Source: Flavobacterium reichenbachii
GTDB lineage: Bacteria; Bacteroidota; Bacteroidia; Flavobacteriales; Flavobacteriaceae
Direction of reading: 5' to 3'
DNA length: 64,000 nucleotides
NCBI RefSeq assembly: GCF_002217435.1
Contig: NZ_MUHF01000011.1
Coordinates: 124,001-188,000 of the forward strand
Position numbers and translations under genes: made by a program. Below the pieces are notes generated by a model. It saw only the letters and a list, made by a program, of their open reading frames with translations. It was not told the origin of the DNA and did not search any database. Below, piece after piece: positions 25,565 to 34,705 of the stretch (the first letter of the stretch is position 1; each line of letters opens with the position of its first letter).

Positions 25565-27553
25565 TCACTTTTCTTTTTTGAGAACAAGCGCGGAAAGTGC
25601 ACGATTTTTAATTATCCTTTCCATTTCGCTTTGGATTATTTCTTGTATTTCAATTTTAATTTGCAGATAATTTTTCTGGACTATAACATTATCAATTGTA
25701 CGTATGATCGGAATTTCTTTGTAATTATCTGTTTCTTTTTTAATTTTTTCGTGGTCGTTGATGATCTCGCAGTGAAAGGTTTTAAGCTCAATTCTGCAGT
25801 CCGGGTTATCGGCAGTCATGCCTACAAATTCTCCCGAACTCAGCGAAGAAATCTTCGAAGGCGGCACTGCGGATTCCAGCTGTCGGGAACGGCTGATGGA
25901 GGTGTCGCTGCTGTTTATTGAAAGGCTTTCTCTATCCTGCATTATCTTTCCGAAACGTTCTGAGAGCTGTTTAGCCGTATCTCCGCTGACCTGTCCAGAG
26001 ACAATATTTCCGACTATATTAATGATCACATCAGCCTGCTCGCGGCCGTAGTCTTTACGAAGCTGGCTGAAGTCCTGAATTCCAAGACAGGTGCTCACTT
26101 TGTTGCTTCTTGCCGTTGCAATCAGACTGTCAATATTATTGAGATAGATAGTGGGGAACTCGTCAAAAACAAGACTGCTTTTAAGTTTTCCTTTCTGGTT
26201 TACCTGCTTGATAAGGCGGCTGACAAAAAGGGAAAGAACTGCCCCGTAAGTCTGTATCTTCTGCGGATTATTCCCCATTGAAACAATTTTTGGATCAGAT
26301 GGATTATTAATGTCAAGGGTAAAATCACTGCCCGAGAGTACGTAGTAAAGCTGAGGAGAGGAAAGTTTCGCCAGTGAGATTTTAGCAGAAGCGATCTGCC
26401 CCTCCAGCTGGTCGACTGCCTCTTGAAGGAACGCGCTGACAAACGGATTGATAAGCACTTCGATCTCTTTTTCGGTTCTTAGAATCGTGAAAAGGCTTTC
26501 ATAGTCGGTCTGGATCATTTCAATGACATGGGGCAGGGTGCAGAACTCGCCATCGTTGTATTTCCGCAGGTACCAGATGACGGCTGTCAGGAAATTTATG
26601 GGGGATTCCACAAAGAAATCGCCCTGTTTTTTAATCCACTCCCGGTTGAGTCCCATAAGGATTGTGCGGGCAGATTCAGCAGCATCGGTAATGTCGGTCA
26701 TTGCCGCAGGATCAAGAGGATTACAACGGTGGGTTCTGGAGAGGTCGTCAAAATTTATGATGTAGAATTTTGGCTCCACGGCATAAAGATGACGGAATTT
26801 CAGCCAGGCATTATAGGCGATAACAGTGAGGTCGTCGAACTTGAAATCATAAATGAACATAGAAAAGCCCTTGGCAATATGCTGGGTGATTATATGGCGG
26901 ATTACAAAGTATGATTTTCCCGAACCCGGCGTGCCTGGAACCAGAATGCCTCGGAAGGGATTTATAATGTTAATCCAGCTGCTGCGCACTTTGTCTTTGA
27001 GGTGATAGCGTGCGGGAAGGTTAACGGAATATTCGTTTTCAATAAGCCTTTCCTCCTGGGGGAAAGTTTCGTTTACCTTATTAAAAATATCTGCTGAACT
27101 AAGCTTTCTGCGGATAATGCGGGAGAGCAGGGTGCCCCCGGAAAGTGTCATCAGATAGCCCAAAGAACACAGTGAGATATAAAGTACGGAGAAGACCTCA
27201 GTATCCGCAAATATTACAAAAGCCAGATAGGATCCAAAGTAAAGCAGAAGACCCATTGAGATATAATAAAAAGCAGTTCTAAAATGGAGTTTTTCATCTT
27301 TTCTTCCCTTGGCCCCCATGAGGGAAATAACCAAGAGTCCAAGTGCAAAAAGCTTTGATTTATGGAAGCTGTCCAGAAGCCCCGTACGATAAATATTCTC
27401 CATTATCCTGCAGGCAAAATCCGGCGCAAGATTCCACTGCCGGAAGGAATCGAAGCAGTAATAATAAAAATGGATGAGCAGCAGTGCGATGCTCATCAGT
27501 CTAGTCATATCTAAAATTTTTCTAAGCGCCTGTTCATTTTCTCCCGTCTGCAT
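25565..27553 (-). CDS. mobC: MobC-type coupling ATPase (VirD4/TraG-like T4CP)
   Basis: A 662-residue protein. The N-terminus has several membrane segments (LMSIALLLIHFYYYC near 20-34, FALGLLVISLMG, YYISMGLLLYFGSYLAFVIF, VLYISLCSLGYLMTL). A cytosolic ATPase follows, with Walker A GTPGSGKSYF at about 205-214 and Walker B SSLVFDEFPTIYL near 455-467, plus the ARSNKVSTCLGIQDFSQL block typical of coupling proteins. It brings relaxase-bound DNA to the type IV secretion channel. It is full length and lies 18 bp after mobB, as in other Bacteroidota elements. A basic tail ends in ALVLKKEK. Confidence 0.88.
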   Translation of the reverse strand: MQTGENEQALRKILDMTRLMSIALLLIHFYYYCFDSFRQWNLAPDFACRIMENIYRTGLLDSFHKSKLFALGLLVISLMGAKGRKDEKLHFRTAFYYISMGLLLYFGSYLAFVIFADTEVFSVLYISLCSLGYLMTLSGGTLLSRIIRRKLSSADIFNKVNETFPQEERLIENEYSVNLPARYHLKDKVRSSWINIINPFRGILVPGTPGSGKSYFVIRHIITQHIAKGFSMFIYDFKFDDLTVIAYNAWLKFRHLYAVEPKFYIINFDDLSRTHRCNPLDPAAMTDITDAAESARTILMGLNREWIKKQGDFFVESPINFLTAVIWYLRKYNDGEFCTLPHVIEMIQTDYESLFTILRTEKEIEVLINPFVSAFLQEAVDQLEGQIASAKISLAKLSSPQLYYVLSGSDFTLDINNPSDPKIVSMGNNPQKIQTYGAVLSLFVSRLIKQVNQKGKLKSSLVFDEFPTIYLNNIDSLIATARSNKVSTCLGIQDFSQLRKDYGREQADVIINIVGNIVSGQVSGDTAKQLSERFGKIMQDRESLSINSSDTSISRSRQLESAVPPSKISSLSSGEFVGMTADNPDCRIELKTFHCEIINDHEKIKKETDNYKEIPIIRTIDNVIVQKNYLQIKIEIQEIIQSEMERIIKNRALSALVLKKEK

Positions 27554-27571
27554 GCTGTTGATTTTTATGTG

Positions 27572-28741
27572 TTAATTATTATCTGACTGTCCTTTTTTCC
27601 TTCTTTTTTTTCGCTTGTTTTTAAGCTGTTTGGGAACGTAATCTGACGGCGTTCCGGCGTAAAGCACATTATCAATTATTCGCTGCACTTCAGCTGCGGA
27701 AATAAAAGAGCCGTGCTTCTGAGCGGTACCATCAGGAACTGTATACTGCTTCTCGGAACGGGACGAATGGCCCAGACGCTGCAGGAGCCCTTTGGCTGCA
27801 TATTCAGGTCCGAGACTGCTTCCGTTGAAAACGCATCTGGTGTTATGATCTATGTATGTCATGCCGTATATAAACCCCTGTTCATTCTTTCTGACAACTG
27901 CCGTTATACCCTGGTTCGCCAGCCGCGTTTCAAGCTGCGAGAGTGTTATGGAAGGATATTTCAAAAGGAGCAGATCCACCGCGTTTCGGGTTCTTTTCAT
28001 GTTTATCATTCGAGAAGTTTTAGCTGCGGCAAAATTAATTTCAAGCCGGGAAAGAGTAGGCTTGGAATAAAAACTACTGGCTTTTATAGGAACCCCGACA
28101 GTCTTTTTGTTCACATCCAGAATCTGGTAGACCAGCCCTTTGTTCTTAAACATTTTTGAATTTTCCTTTCCCCTTTCCGCCTTGACGTTATACAGGTTCA
28201 ATACTGCGTTCAGCTCACCCAGCGTTGTGTATTTGTAGTGCGGAATAACTGCACTCAGTACACTGCCGATGGCTCTCTTGGAATCTATTGCCCCATATTT
28301 TATTTTTTCCGCATCAATAGCATTAATTAGCGCAGGACTCTGTTTTTTTCTCGAGTCCGCCCGAACCAGATTAAAAGAAATCTCCAATTCTTTACGGGCC
28401 GTTTCGGACTGGTTTCTTCCAATATTGTGCATGTTAATCCTGGATCCGTCTGCACGCACATTTATGGATGCGATATGCAGGTGCGGATGTCCCGCATCGT
28501 GGTGCTGGTAGACCAGATAAGGCTGTGCGCCGAATCCAATTTTCTCCATATAAGAAGAGGCAATCTGCATGAGTTTCTCTTTTGATAAATCATTATCGGA
28601 CCGGTCAAAATTCAGTGAGATGTGCACAGCGCCACGCTTTACATTTTCATTGAGATGGAGCTGTTTTAGAAATACGCCGAGCTTAAAAGATTCTGACATT
28701 TTTTCAATATCGATGGGATAATTTCCCTCGCCGATGCACAC
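27572..28741 (-). CDS. mobB: MobB-type relaxase, start codon lost at a junction
   Basis: From a GTG at 28741 the product is 389 residues and begins (M)CIGEGNYPIDIEKM. The HUH metal motif DAGHPHLHI (H85, H87, H89) is intact. The same frame continues upstream to about 28813 as VINTGHSIRGILIYNENKVS, which is the normal family N-terminus. The Tyr in IYNENK (codon 28774-28772), a good candidate for the nicking residue, lies in this part. No ATG, GTG or TTG exists between the GTG and the upstream stop at 28837, so the natural start has been cut off and a protein started at the GTG would lack that Tyr. At about 28.81 kb the sequence switches to traJ on the other strand. The C-terminal tail is very basic (KNKRKKRRKKG). 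Confidence 0.82.
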   Translation of the reverse strand: MCIGEGNYPIDIEKMSESFKLGVFLKQLHLNENVKRGAVHISLNFDRSDNDLSKEKLMQIASSYMEKIGFGAQPYLVYQHHDAGHPHLHIASINVRADGSRINMHNIGRNQSETARKELEISFNLVRADSRKKQSPALINAIDAEKIKYGAIDSKRAIGSVLSAVIPHYKYTTLGELNAVLNLYNVKAERGKENSKMFKNKGLVYQILDVNKKTVGVPIKASSFYSKPTLSRLEINFAAAKTSRMINMKRTRNAVDLLLLKYPSITLSQLETRLANQGITAVVRKNEQGFIYGMTYIDHNTRCVFNGSSLGPEYAAKGLLQRLGHSSRSEKQYTVPDGTAQKHGSFISAAEVQRIIDNVLYAGTPSDYVPKQLKNKRKKRRKKGQSDNN

Positions 28742-28795
28742 AGCTGCACCCTGAGAAACTTTATTCTCATTATAGATAAGAATGCCTCTTATCGA

Positions 28796-29836
28796 GTGTC
28801 CTGTGTTTATGACGGAACTATATGGTACATCGCCTCACGCGTATGGAGGCATATAGCAAGTGCCGAGCCCATTGATTTTTATCCGCTCTTCCGTCCCTTT
28901 GTAATAGGATTCTGCATTATGATTTTTCCGTCGGTTCTGGCACTTATTAACGGAGTTATGAAACCAACTGTTACAGCTACTGCAGCTATGGTAACAGGCT
29001 CTAACAATGCAGTTGCTGTTCTGCTTAAAGAGAAAGAAAAAGCAATTAAAGAAACCGATCCATGGAAGATGTATGTAGGGGTTGCTGGTACGGGTGATCG
29101 CGACAGATGGTATAAGTATACGCATGACGGTGCTGATCCATCGGATGAGAGCATGCTCGCAGGCATAGGCAATGATGTCAAATTTGCGATGGAAAAAGCT
29201 TCTTACAGTTTTCGAAATTCGGTCAAGGAATGGCTAAGCGAGGTGCTGAGGGTTTTGTTTGAAGCGGCCGCCTTATGCATTGACACCCTTCGGACCTTTC
29301 AGCTGGTGGTGCTTTCCATTTTAGGTCCGCTGGTATTTGGAATCGCAGTATTTGACGGTTTCCAGCACACGCTCACTGTCTGGCTTGCCCGATATATCAA
29401 TATTTACCTCTGGCTTCCTGTTGCCAATATATTCGGAAGTATTATAGGAAAGATTCAGGAACTCATGCTCAAGCTGGACCTCTCGCAGGTGCAGGCAACA
29501 GGTGACACTTTTTTCAGCAGGACCGATATGTCATATTTAATTTTCATGATAATAGGTATCATAGGATATTTTACCGTGCCTTCTGTTGCCAATTATATAG
29601 TTCATGCAGGCGGAGGAGCAGCCTTGGGTCATAAGGTGACAAGCATGTTTGGAAATTCAGCTAGTTCTGTTATGAGAACCTCTTCAAATGCGGTTGGAAT
29701 GACTGCTGATGCGATGGGAGATGCGGATCGGAGAATGACCAGCAGCATGGCTGCGACAGCAGGAAGCAGTCCTTATTTTACTGATAAAGGAAACTATATG
29801 AATGACAGGCTTAAAGGAAATTCTAAACAGACTTAA
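28796..29836 (+). CDS. traJ: TraJ conjugative-transposon membrane protein, N-terminally truncated
   Basis: The frame gives 346 residues from a GTG at 28796, but recognisable TraJ sequence starts only near WYIASRVWRHIASAEPIDF, followed by PLFRPFVIGFCIMIFPSVLA. Intact TraJ proteins carry roughly 40 or more residues before this point, so the first part is missing. The rest is complete: membrane segments near 152-200 (LFEAAALCIDTLRTF, LVVLSILGPLVFGIAVF), YINIYLWLPVANIFGS, and LIFMIIGIIGYFTVPSVANY. TraJ is an inner-membrane, VirB6-like component of the Bacteroidota conjugation apparatus. TraK to TraN follow at once on the same strand. The missing 5' end faces the truncated mobB. Confidence 0.83.
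   Translation: MSCVYDGTIWYIASRVWRHIASAEPIDFYPLFRPFVIGFCIMIFPSVLALINGVMKPTVTATAAMVTGSNNAVAVLLKEKEKAIKETDPWKMYVGVAGTGDRDRWYKYTHDGADPSDESMLAGIGNDVKFAMEKASYSFRNSVKEWLSEVLRVLFEAAALCIDTLRTFQLVVLSILGPLVFGIAVFDGFQHTLTVWLARYINIYLWLPVANIFGSIIGKIQELMLKLDLSQVQATGDTFFSRTDMSYLIFMIIGIIGYFTVPSVANYIVHAGGGAALGHKVTSMFGNSASSVMRTSSNAVGMTADAMGDADRRMTSSMAATAGSSPYFTDKGNYMNDRLKGNSKQT
28811..28825. other. Breakpoint joining mobB and traJ 5' ends
   Basis: Relaxase homology on the minus strand runs up to about 28813 and TraJ homology on the plus strand starts at about 28814-28826. The two homologies meet without a spacer, promoter or start codons. MobA, TraA-TraI and the start of TraJ would be expected between them. 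Confidence 0.7.
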
Positions 29837-29848
29837 TAACAGGAGCAT

Positions 29849-30469
29849 ATGTTTACCAAAATGAAAAACATTGATACGGCATTTAGATATGTGAGAGGTT
29901 TCACGATGCTTGTAATTGCAGGCTGCATTATAATAAGCTGCTATGCTGTCTATAAAAGTTTCCAGACAGTGAGCCTTATGCAGGATAAAGTATATATTCT
30001 GGCAAATGGTAAAGCGCTGGAAGCTTACGCTTCGGAAAGAAAAGATAACATTGCTGTTGAAGCAAGGGACCATGTGAAAACCTTTCACAAGTTTTTCTTT
30101 ACCCTTGATCCTGATGATAAGGTCATTAAAACGAATATCACAAAAGCCTTATATCTGGCAGACGACAGTGCAAAACGGATTTATGATGACCTGAAGGAAA
30201 ACAATTTTTATTCGGGTATTATATCAGGAAATATCAGCCAGAGCATCCAGATTGATAGCATAAGCATTGATATCCGTGAATATCCCTACCGTTTTAGATG
30301 TTATGCCAGACAGAACATTATCCGTACTACCAGTATTTTGAAAAGAAACCTGCTTACAGAAGGTGCGCTTCGCAATGTATCAAGAAGCGATAATAATCCG
30401 CATGGTTTTCTTATCGAGCGGTTTAATACGATTGAAAACAAAGATCTTTCCGCAGAAACCAGAAAATAG
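29849..30469 (+). CDS. traK: TraK conjugative-transposon protein (VirB8-like)
   Basis: A 206-residue protein with a short cytoplasmic N-terminus (TAFRYVRGFT), one membrane segment (MLVIAGCIIISCYAVYKSF, about residues 25-43) and a periplasmic domain with YILANGKALEAYASER and VEARDHVKTFHKFFFTLDP, which are TraK landmarks. TraK corresponds to VirB8, a nucleator of the type IV secretion core. An AGGAG-like site (AACAGGAGCATATG) precedes the start, and the gene is 12 bp after traJ. Full length. Confidence 0.88.
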   Translation: MFTKMKNIDTAFRYVRGFTMLVIAGCIIISCYAVYKSFQTVSLMQDKVYILANGKALEAYASERKDNIAVEARDHVKTFHKFFFTLDPDDKVIKTNITKALYLADDSAKRIYDDLKENNFYSGIISGNISQSIQIDSISIDIREYPYRFRCYARQNIIRTTSILKRNLLTEGALRNVSRSDNNPHGFLIERFNTIENKDLSAETRK

Positions 30470-30475
30470 AGATTT

Positions 30476-30727
30476 ATGAAATCCTTTTTTACAAGACAGA
30501 CTGAGCCTTTTGTGTATCACAAGTATTATCTGCTATTGCAGAAAAGATGGGCAGAAAAAATGAAGAGCGTCACAGATGGGCTCTCTAAAACAAAACTGAT
30601 CTGGGGACTTCTGTTCTTTACGGTTTTGACATCGGGTTATTTAATTTATAACCTGTATAGGACATTTTATAAACAAGCTGAGGTTTCAACAGCTTCAAAA
30701 ATTAAGACAATCAATTTAAAAAACTAA
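30476..30727 (+). CDS. traL: TraL-like small membrane protein
   Basis: An 83-residue protein starting MKSFFTRQTEPFVYHKYYLL with one membrane segment near residues 41-60 (IWGLLFFTVLTSGYLIYNLY). It lies in the position of traL between traK and traM, with 6-bp and 4-bp gaps. The sequence is poorly conserved, so the name rests on position, size and the single TM. Part of the conjugative apparatus. Confidence 0.75.
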   Translation: MKSFFTRQTEPFVYHKYYLLLQKRWAEKMKSVTDGLSKTKLIWGLLFFTVLTSGYLIYNLYRTFYKQAEVSTASKIKTINLKN

Positions 30728-30731
30728 AATT

Positions 30732-32021
30732 ATGCAAGAGAAAACATTATCTCCAAAGGAATCTAAAAAGAGAAAGATGCTTTTAATGCTGCCTCTTATA
30801 ACATTACCATTTCTCACATTCTTATTTTATTCATTAGGCGGCGGAAGAATGGAATCCAAGATGGCAGGGAACGACGAAAGGAAAGGATTCAATTTTCATC
30901 TGCCACTGCCAAAATTTAAAGAAGATTCAGCACTGGATAAGATGAGCTATTACGATCAGGCAGCAGTTGATTCGATAAAACTGCGAGAGCAGATAAAAAA
31001 AGATCCTAACTATATTGATAATAAAGCCTCGGAAGATAAAGCAGATTCTTTTTCCACAAGTGATTTTGAATCCCGAATGCTTCCAAAAAACAGATCAGCT
31101 TTTAATTCTCAGTCTTTTCAGGACCGCAATGAACAGAAAGTTTATGAGAAGCTGAGGGCTCTTGAAAACATAATCAGCCAGCCTGCTGTCCCTGCTTACG
31201 GTCAGGACATGAGGGAATTTGAAAATTACGGCACTTCTCGTGGAGAATCGGAAGAGATTAAAAAACTCGAAGGACTTATGTCTGCCATGAGCGCACAGCA
31301 GGAACCTGATCCGGAACTTCAGCAGTTAGGCGGTATGCTGGAAAATATTTTGGATATACAGCATCCGCAGCGCGTGCAGGATAGACTTAAACAAACATCT
31401 GAGAGCAAAAAAGGCAAAATATATTCAGTTCAGAAAAAAGAAGCAGAGAATAACATAAGCTCACTTCAGCAGAATGCCGATTTGCAGACCTCTTTGAAAA
31501 CAAATGAATTTTATTCTCTGGACGAAGCACAGCCTGCTGAAGAAATACAAAATTCTATTGAAGCAGTTGTGCATCAGACGCAGACTATTGTCAATGGCTC
31601 GGTGGTTAAATTAAGACTTACGAATGATATTTTTCTCCAAGGAACAATGATACCCAGAAATACTTTTCTGTATGGTATGGCGGCTTTAAAAGGGGAGAGG
31701 CTTGAGGTAAAAATCACAAACATCCAGTACAATAATTCGATATTTCCCGTCGAGCTGGCAGTCTATGATATGGACGGGATTGACGGCATCTATATTCCCG
31801 GAGCAATTAACAGGGATGTGGCTAAAGCATCAGCTGACAGATCAATTCAGACTCTCGGTCTTACCGGGATTTCGGATTCATGGGGAGCACAGGCCGCAGG
31901 TATGGGCATCGAGGCAGCCAAAAGTCTTATGAGCAAAAAGGTAAAACTCATAAAAGTGGTTGTAAAGGCAGGGTATCAGGTGCTGCTGTATGATGAAAAA
32001 CAAAAGAATTTAAAACCTTAA
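30732..32021 (+). CDS. traM: TraM conjugative-transposon protein (VirB10-like)
   Basis: A 429-residue protein. A basic N-terminus (KESKKRKM) leads into one membrane segment (LLMLPLITLPFLTFLFYSLGG, about 17-37), a long low-complexity, Gln/Glu-rich periplasmic linker, and a C-terminal beta domain (VNGSVVKLRLTNDIFLQGT, MIPRNTFLYGMAALKGERLE, GIYIPGAINRDVAKASADRS). This is the VirB10 plan as found in Bacteroidota TraM, which links inner and outer membranes in the secretion channel. In operon with traL and traN; full length. Confidence 0.9.
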   Translation: MQEKTLSPKESKKRKMLLMLPLITLPFLTFLFYSLGGGRMESKMAGNDERKGFNFHLPLPKFKEDSALDKMSYYDQAAVDSIKLREQIKKDPNYIDNKASEDKADSFSTSDFESRMLPKNRSAFNSQSFQDRNEQKVYEKLRALENIISQPAVPAYGQDMREFENYGTSRGESEEIKKLEGLMSAMSAQQEPDPELQQLGGMLENILDIQHPQRVQDRLKQTSESKKGKIYSVQKKEAENNISSLQQNADLQTSLKTNEFYSLDEAQPAEEIQNSIEAVVHQTQTIVNGSVVKLRLTNDIFLQGTMIPRNTFLYGMAALKGERLEVKITNIQYNNSIFPVELAVYDMDGIDGIYIPGAINRDVAKASADRSIQTLGLTGISDSWGAQAAGMGIEAAKSLMSKKVKLIKVVVKAGYQVLLYDEKQKNLKP

Positions 32022-32033
32022 AAGAGAGAAAAT

Positions 32034-32897
32034 ATGAAAAGAGCGAATTATTTGTTTTTAATCAGTTTGCTGCTGGTTTGTGTTTCAGTTAATCCACAGT
32101 CAAACGCAAAGGAAACTGCCTTTTACGAAGACCAGTATAAAAATCTACAAGTAGGTTTTTCTAAAACCACAAGCATTATTTTTCCTTATACAATCAAGAG
32201 CATAGATAAAGGAAGCGCAGAAGTGCTTGTACAAAAAGCAAAAGGAGTTGAGAATATACTACTTGTAAAAGCTGCTAAACAGCATTTTTTCCAGACCAAT
32301 CTGACAGTTGTTACATCTGACGGGAAATTGTACGTTTTTGTACTGAATTATGATGAAACGTGCCCTGACTTAAATTTTAAGGCTGAAAATGCAGTGGCTG
32401 CAAGCAGGGATGTGCTGTTTTCTTTAGAAAACGAAAATCAGAAAAGAATTGAACAGTGTGCTTTGACTGCATATTCCAAAAAGAAAAAAATCAGTGGTCT
32501 AAAAAAATCAAAGTATCAGATCAGACTGGAGGTGAACGGGATCTTTATCCAGCAGGATGTTTTGTATCTGCGTATTGTTTTTGAAAACAAATCAAAGATT
32601 AACTACGATATTGATCAGCTACGTTTTTTTATCAGAGACCAGAAGAAGTCAAAACGTACCGCGTCGCAGGAAATTGAACTGCAGCCTTTGTACGCGACTT
32701 CATCTTCTTCTGTAATTCCTTATAAATCTGAAATAATAAAAGTTTATGCTCTGGAGAAATTTACCATCCCGGAGAATAAGTATCTGACACTTCAGATGAT
32801 TGAAAAAAACGGCGGAAGACATTTGGAAGTGGATATTAATAATAATCTGACTGATAAGGTAATTCCGATTTCCGAATTAAGCAGTGACACTTTTTAA
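32034..32897 (+). CDS. traN: TraN conjugative-transposon protein (VirB9-like)
   Basis: A 287-residue protein with a signal peptide (MKRANYLFLISLLLVCVSVN, cleavage probably near residue 25) and a beta-rich body. Family landmarks are VGFSKTTSIIFPYTIKSIDK, VLLVKAAKQHFFQTNLTVV-like strands and YLRIVFENKSKINYDID. TraN is the outer-membrane-associated VirB9-like subunit of Bacteroidota conjugation channels. It follows traM by 12 bp. No TraO, TraP or TraQ follows; a DUF3945-like gene comes next. Confidence 0.88.
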   Translation: MKRANYLFLISLLLVCVSVNPQSNAKETAFYEDQYKNLQVGFSKTTSIIFPYTIKSIDKGSAEVLVQKAKGVENILLVKAAKQHFFQTNLTVVTSDGKLYVFVLNYDETCPDLNFKAENAVAASRDVLFSLENENQKRIEQCALTAYSKKKKISGLKKSKYQIRLEVNGIFIQQDVLYLRIVFENKSKINYDIDQLRFFIRDQKKSKRTASQEIELQPLYATSSSSVIPYKSEIIKVYALEKFTIPENKYLTLQMIEKNGGRHLEVDINNNLTDKVIPISELSSDTF

Positions 32898-32912
32898 GCT
32901 TTAAAATAAATT

Positions 32913-34064
32913 ATGATAATCAATTTAGCTGACACTGAAATGATGCTGTCGTTTGCTGAGGAAATGGCTTATAACGGCCATCGATTTGCCGCCTTTAATA
33001 GCGATGAGGTGACTGATACCGACACAATTGAGTTTTTTAGAAATTCCTTGGATGCGAAGGAGTACTGTCTGGTTATGAACAATGATGCGAATTATTTTCA
33101 GAGCCTGCCGATTGAATCAGTTATCGACGACTTGCGAGCAGTTTTGAATAGCGTGGCAGATACTTCCGAAAATGAAGCAATAGAACTTACTGGGTTTGCC
33201 AAAAGGGAAATAAATAGGAGAGAAATTTTAGAAAATAATTTAAATGAAAACGCAATGAATGAGAAAAATTTAGAATACCTGAAAGACCAGTTAAAATATA
33301 CTGGATTTGGAGAAACGTTCGATGCTGAACTGCGAGAGAACATAATGAAGGGAGATAAGGATTTTAAAATTATGCACACTGGCATTATGCACAATGGTCT
33401 ACCAAATAAGGATACCTTAACTGTAGAATTAAATTTCAAAAGGTCTGAGCAGACAGATATGTACTTTTTTAATTCCTATCATGTCAATCTTCAGAAAGAA
33501 GAAAACAAACCTGGTCTGGAACAGACCTTCTACATCAACAAAGACAGCGCCAGCATTACAATGAAAGAGGCTTATAATTTGATGGAAGGCAGATCTGTCA
33601 ATAAAGATCTTAAAAACAAAGAAGGGGAGAGCTATAATTGCTGGCTGAAAATCGACTTTAAACAATCTGACAATGGTAATTTTAAGCTGAACCAATACCA
33701 TCAGAATTATGGGTATGATTTGGAAGCAAGTCTGGCAAAACATTCAATCAAGGAACTGAATACTCCGAAGTATAAAGAAGACCTTTTGAATTCGCTAAAG
33801 AAAGGAAACCTTCAGTCGGCGACTTTTGTTGTCGGCGGTACTGAAAGTAAAATGTTTGTGGAGGCAAATCCCCAGTTTAAGACTGTTAATGTTTATGATG
33901 AAAATTTACAAAGAATTAATCATCGAGAGAGTAAGGAAGAGAAAAAGACTGAATCTCAAAAAGAATCAGTATCTAAAGATCAAAAAAAAAATCTAGATTC
34001 TGATGAAGGTGATTCAGGGAGGAAAGATAATAAAGTAAAGAAAAGAAAAACTCCCTCACTTTAA
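32913..34064 (+). CDS. DUF3945-like ICE protein
   Basis: A 383-residue soluble protein. The middle has TFYINKDSASITMKEAYNL and MEGRSVNKDL; the end has GNLQSATFVVGGTESKMFVE and ANPQFKTVNVYDENLQRINH, which I know from DUF3945-type proteins of Bacteroidota conjugative elements. The last 50 residues are a highly charged Lys/Glu/Asp/Ser tail ending KKRKTPSL, probably disordered and nucleic-acid-binding. The N-terminal 100 residues may be a separate domain. No known function. It is in the same direction as traN with a 15-bp gap, so it probably belongs to the transfer operon. Confidence 0.62.
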   Translation: MIINLADTEMMLSFAEEMAYNGHRFAAFNSDEVTDTDTIEFFRNSLDAKEYCLVMNNDANYFQSLPIESVIDDLRAVLNSVADTSENEAIELTGFAKREINRREILENNLNENAMNEKNLEYLKDQLKYTGFGETFDAELRENIMKGDKDFKIMHTGIMHNGLPNKDTLTVELNFKRSEQTDMYFFNSYHVNLQKEENKPGLEQTFYINKDSASITMKEAYNLMEGRSVNKDLKNKEGESYNCWLKIDFKQSDNGNFKLNQYHQNYGYDLEASLAKHSIKELNTPKYKEDLLNSLKKGNLQSATFVVGGTESKMFVEANPQFKTVNVYDENLQRINHRESKEEKKTESQKESVSKDQKKNLDSDEGDSGRKDNKVKKRKTPSL

Positions 34065-34069
34065 AAGTT

Positions 34070-34372
34070 ATGGAAAAATTAAAGCCTTTATCGGATTTTT
34101 TCAAAGCAATAGAGAATGATTACCGGATTAGTCCAATGCATATTGCCATTTATGCAGCTCTATTACAATTTAGATCCGTTAAGGGCTTTATTAATCCAAT
34201 TTTTGTCTTTAGCTCGGAGATTATTGTTATTGCTAAAGTTTCTTCAGCAAATACGTATCATAAATGTGTCCAGGAACTTCATCAGTATGGATACATAAAG
34301 TATAGACCATCTTTTAAAAAAAATCGTGGAAGTGAAGTATATTTTTTGTTTTCAGCTGACGCGGACATCTAA
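34070..34372 (+). CDS. Small winged-helix-like ICE protein, paralogue 1
   Basis: A 100-residue protein starting MEKLKPLSDFFKAIENDYRI. The pattern ISPMHIAIYAALLQF, a putative recognition helix SSANTYHKCVQELHQYGYI, and a beta-wing KYRPSFKKNRGSEVYFLF fit a compact winged helix. It is clearly related to the gene at 34706-34990 (shared YHK..QEL...GYIKY.PS......SEV). Probably a DNA-binding regulator of the element. It starts 5 bp after the DUF3945-like stop, so it may be made from the same transcript. Confidence 0.66.
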   Translation: MEKLKPLSDFFKAIENDYRISPMHIAIYAALLQFRSVKGFINPIFVFSSEIIVIAKVSSANTYHKCVQELHQYGYIKYRPSFKKNRGSEVYFLFSADADI

Positions 34373-34407
34373 AGATTCTGCAATTAATAATTTTATGAAA
34401 TTGTACT

Positions 34408-34683
34408 ATGAATGAAATTGTAACCAAGGAAGATCTGAGACAGTTTGGTCTTCTTCTAGTAGATAAAATACAGGCTTTATTTAAAGATAAGGATTCTGGA
34501 CGGAAAGAAACTTTGGAACCAGAGTGGATTAAAAGCAAGTCTGTGAGAAAACTGCTTGATATTTCAGCAGGTTCAGTACAGAATCTTAGAACAAGCCAAA
34601 AAGTCCGTTTCAAAAAAGTGCTTGGGTCGTACTACTATAATAAAGAAGATCTTCAAAAATTATTTGATGATGATAAACACTAA
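34408..34683 (+). CDS. Excisionase/MerR-like helix-turn-helix protein
   Basis: A 91-residue protein. Residues 35-85 contain WIKSKSVRKLLDISAGSVQN followed by LRTSQKVRFKKVLGSYYY and a KEDLQKLF ending, the layout of Bacteroidota helix-turn-helix proteins of the Xis/MerR-like group. The acidic N-terminal helix may dimerise. Close to the integrase and between two paralogous winged-helix genes, it is a good candidate for the recombination-directionality or regulatory factor. This is inference from fold and position. Confidence 0.7.
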   Translation: MNEIVTKEDLRQFGLLLVDKIQALFKDKDSGRKETLEPEWIKSKSVRKLLDISAGSVQNLRTSQKVRFKKVLGSYYYNKEDLQKLFDDDKH

Positions 34684-34705
34684 GAGATTAAAAGAAAGCT
34701 ATATA

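Noticed and set aside
25588..25604. Copy of CGGAAAGTGCAC in mobC as an internal att site
   Set aside because: A single 12-base match lies in coding sequence and could be chance; mentioned only with the ICE-end finding.
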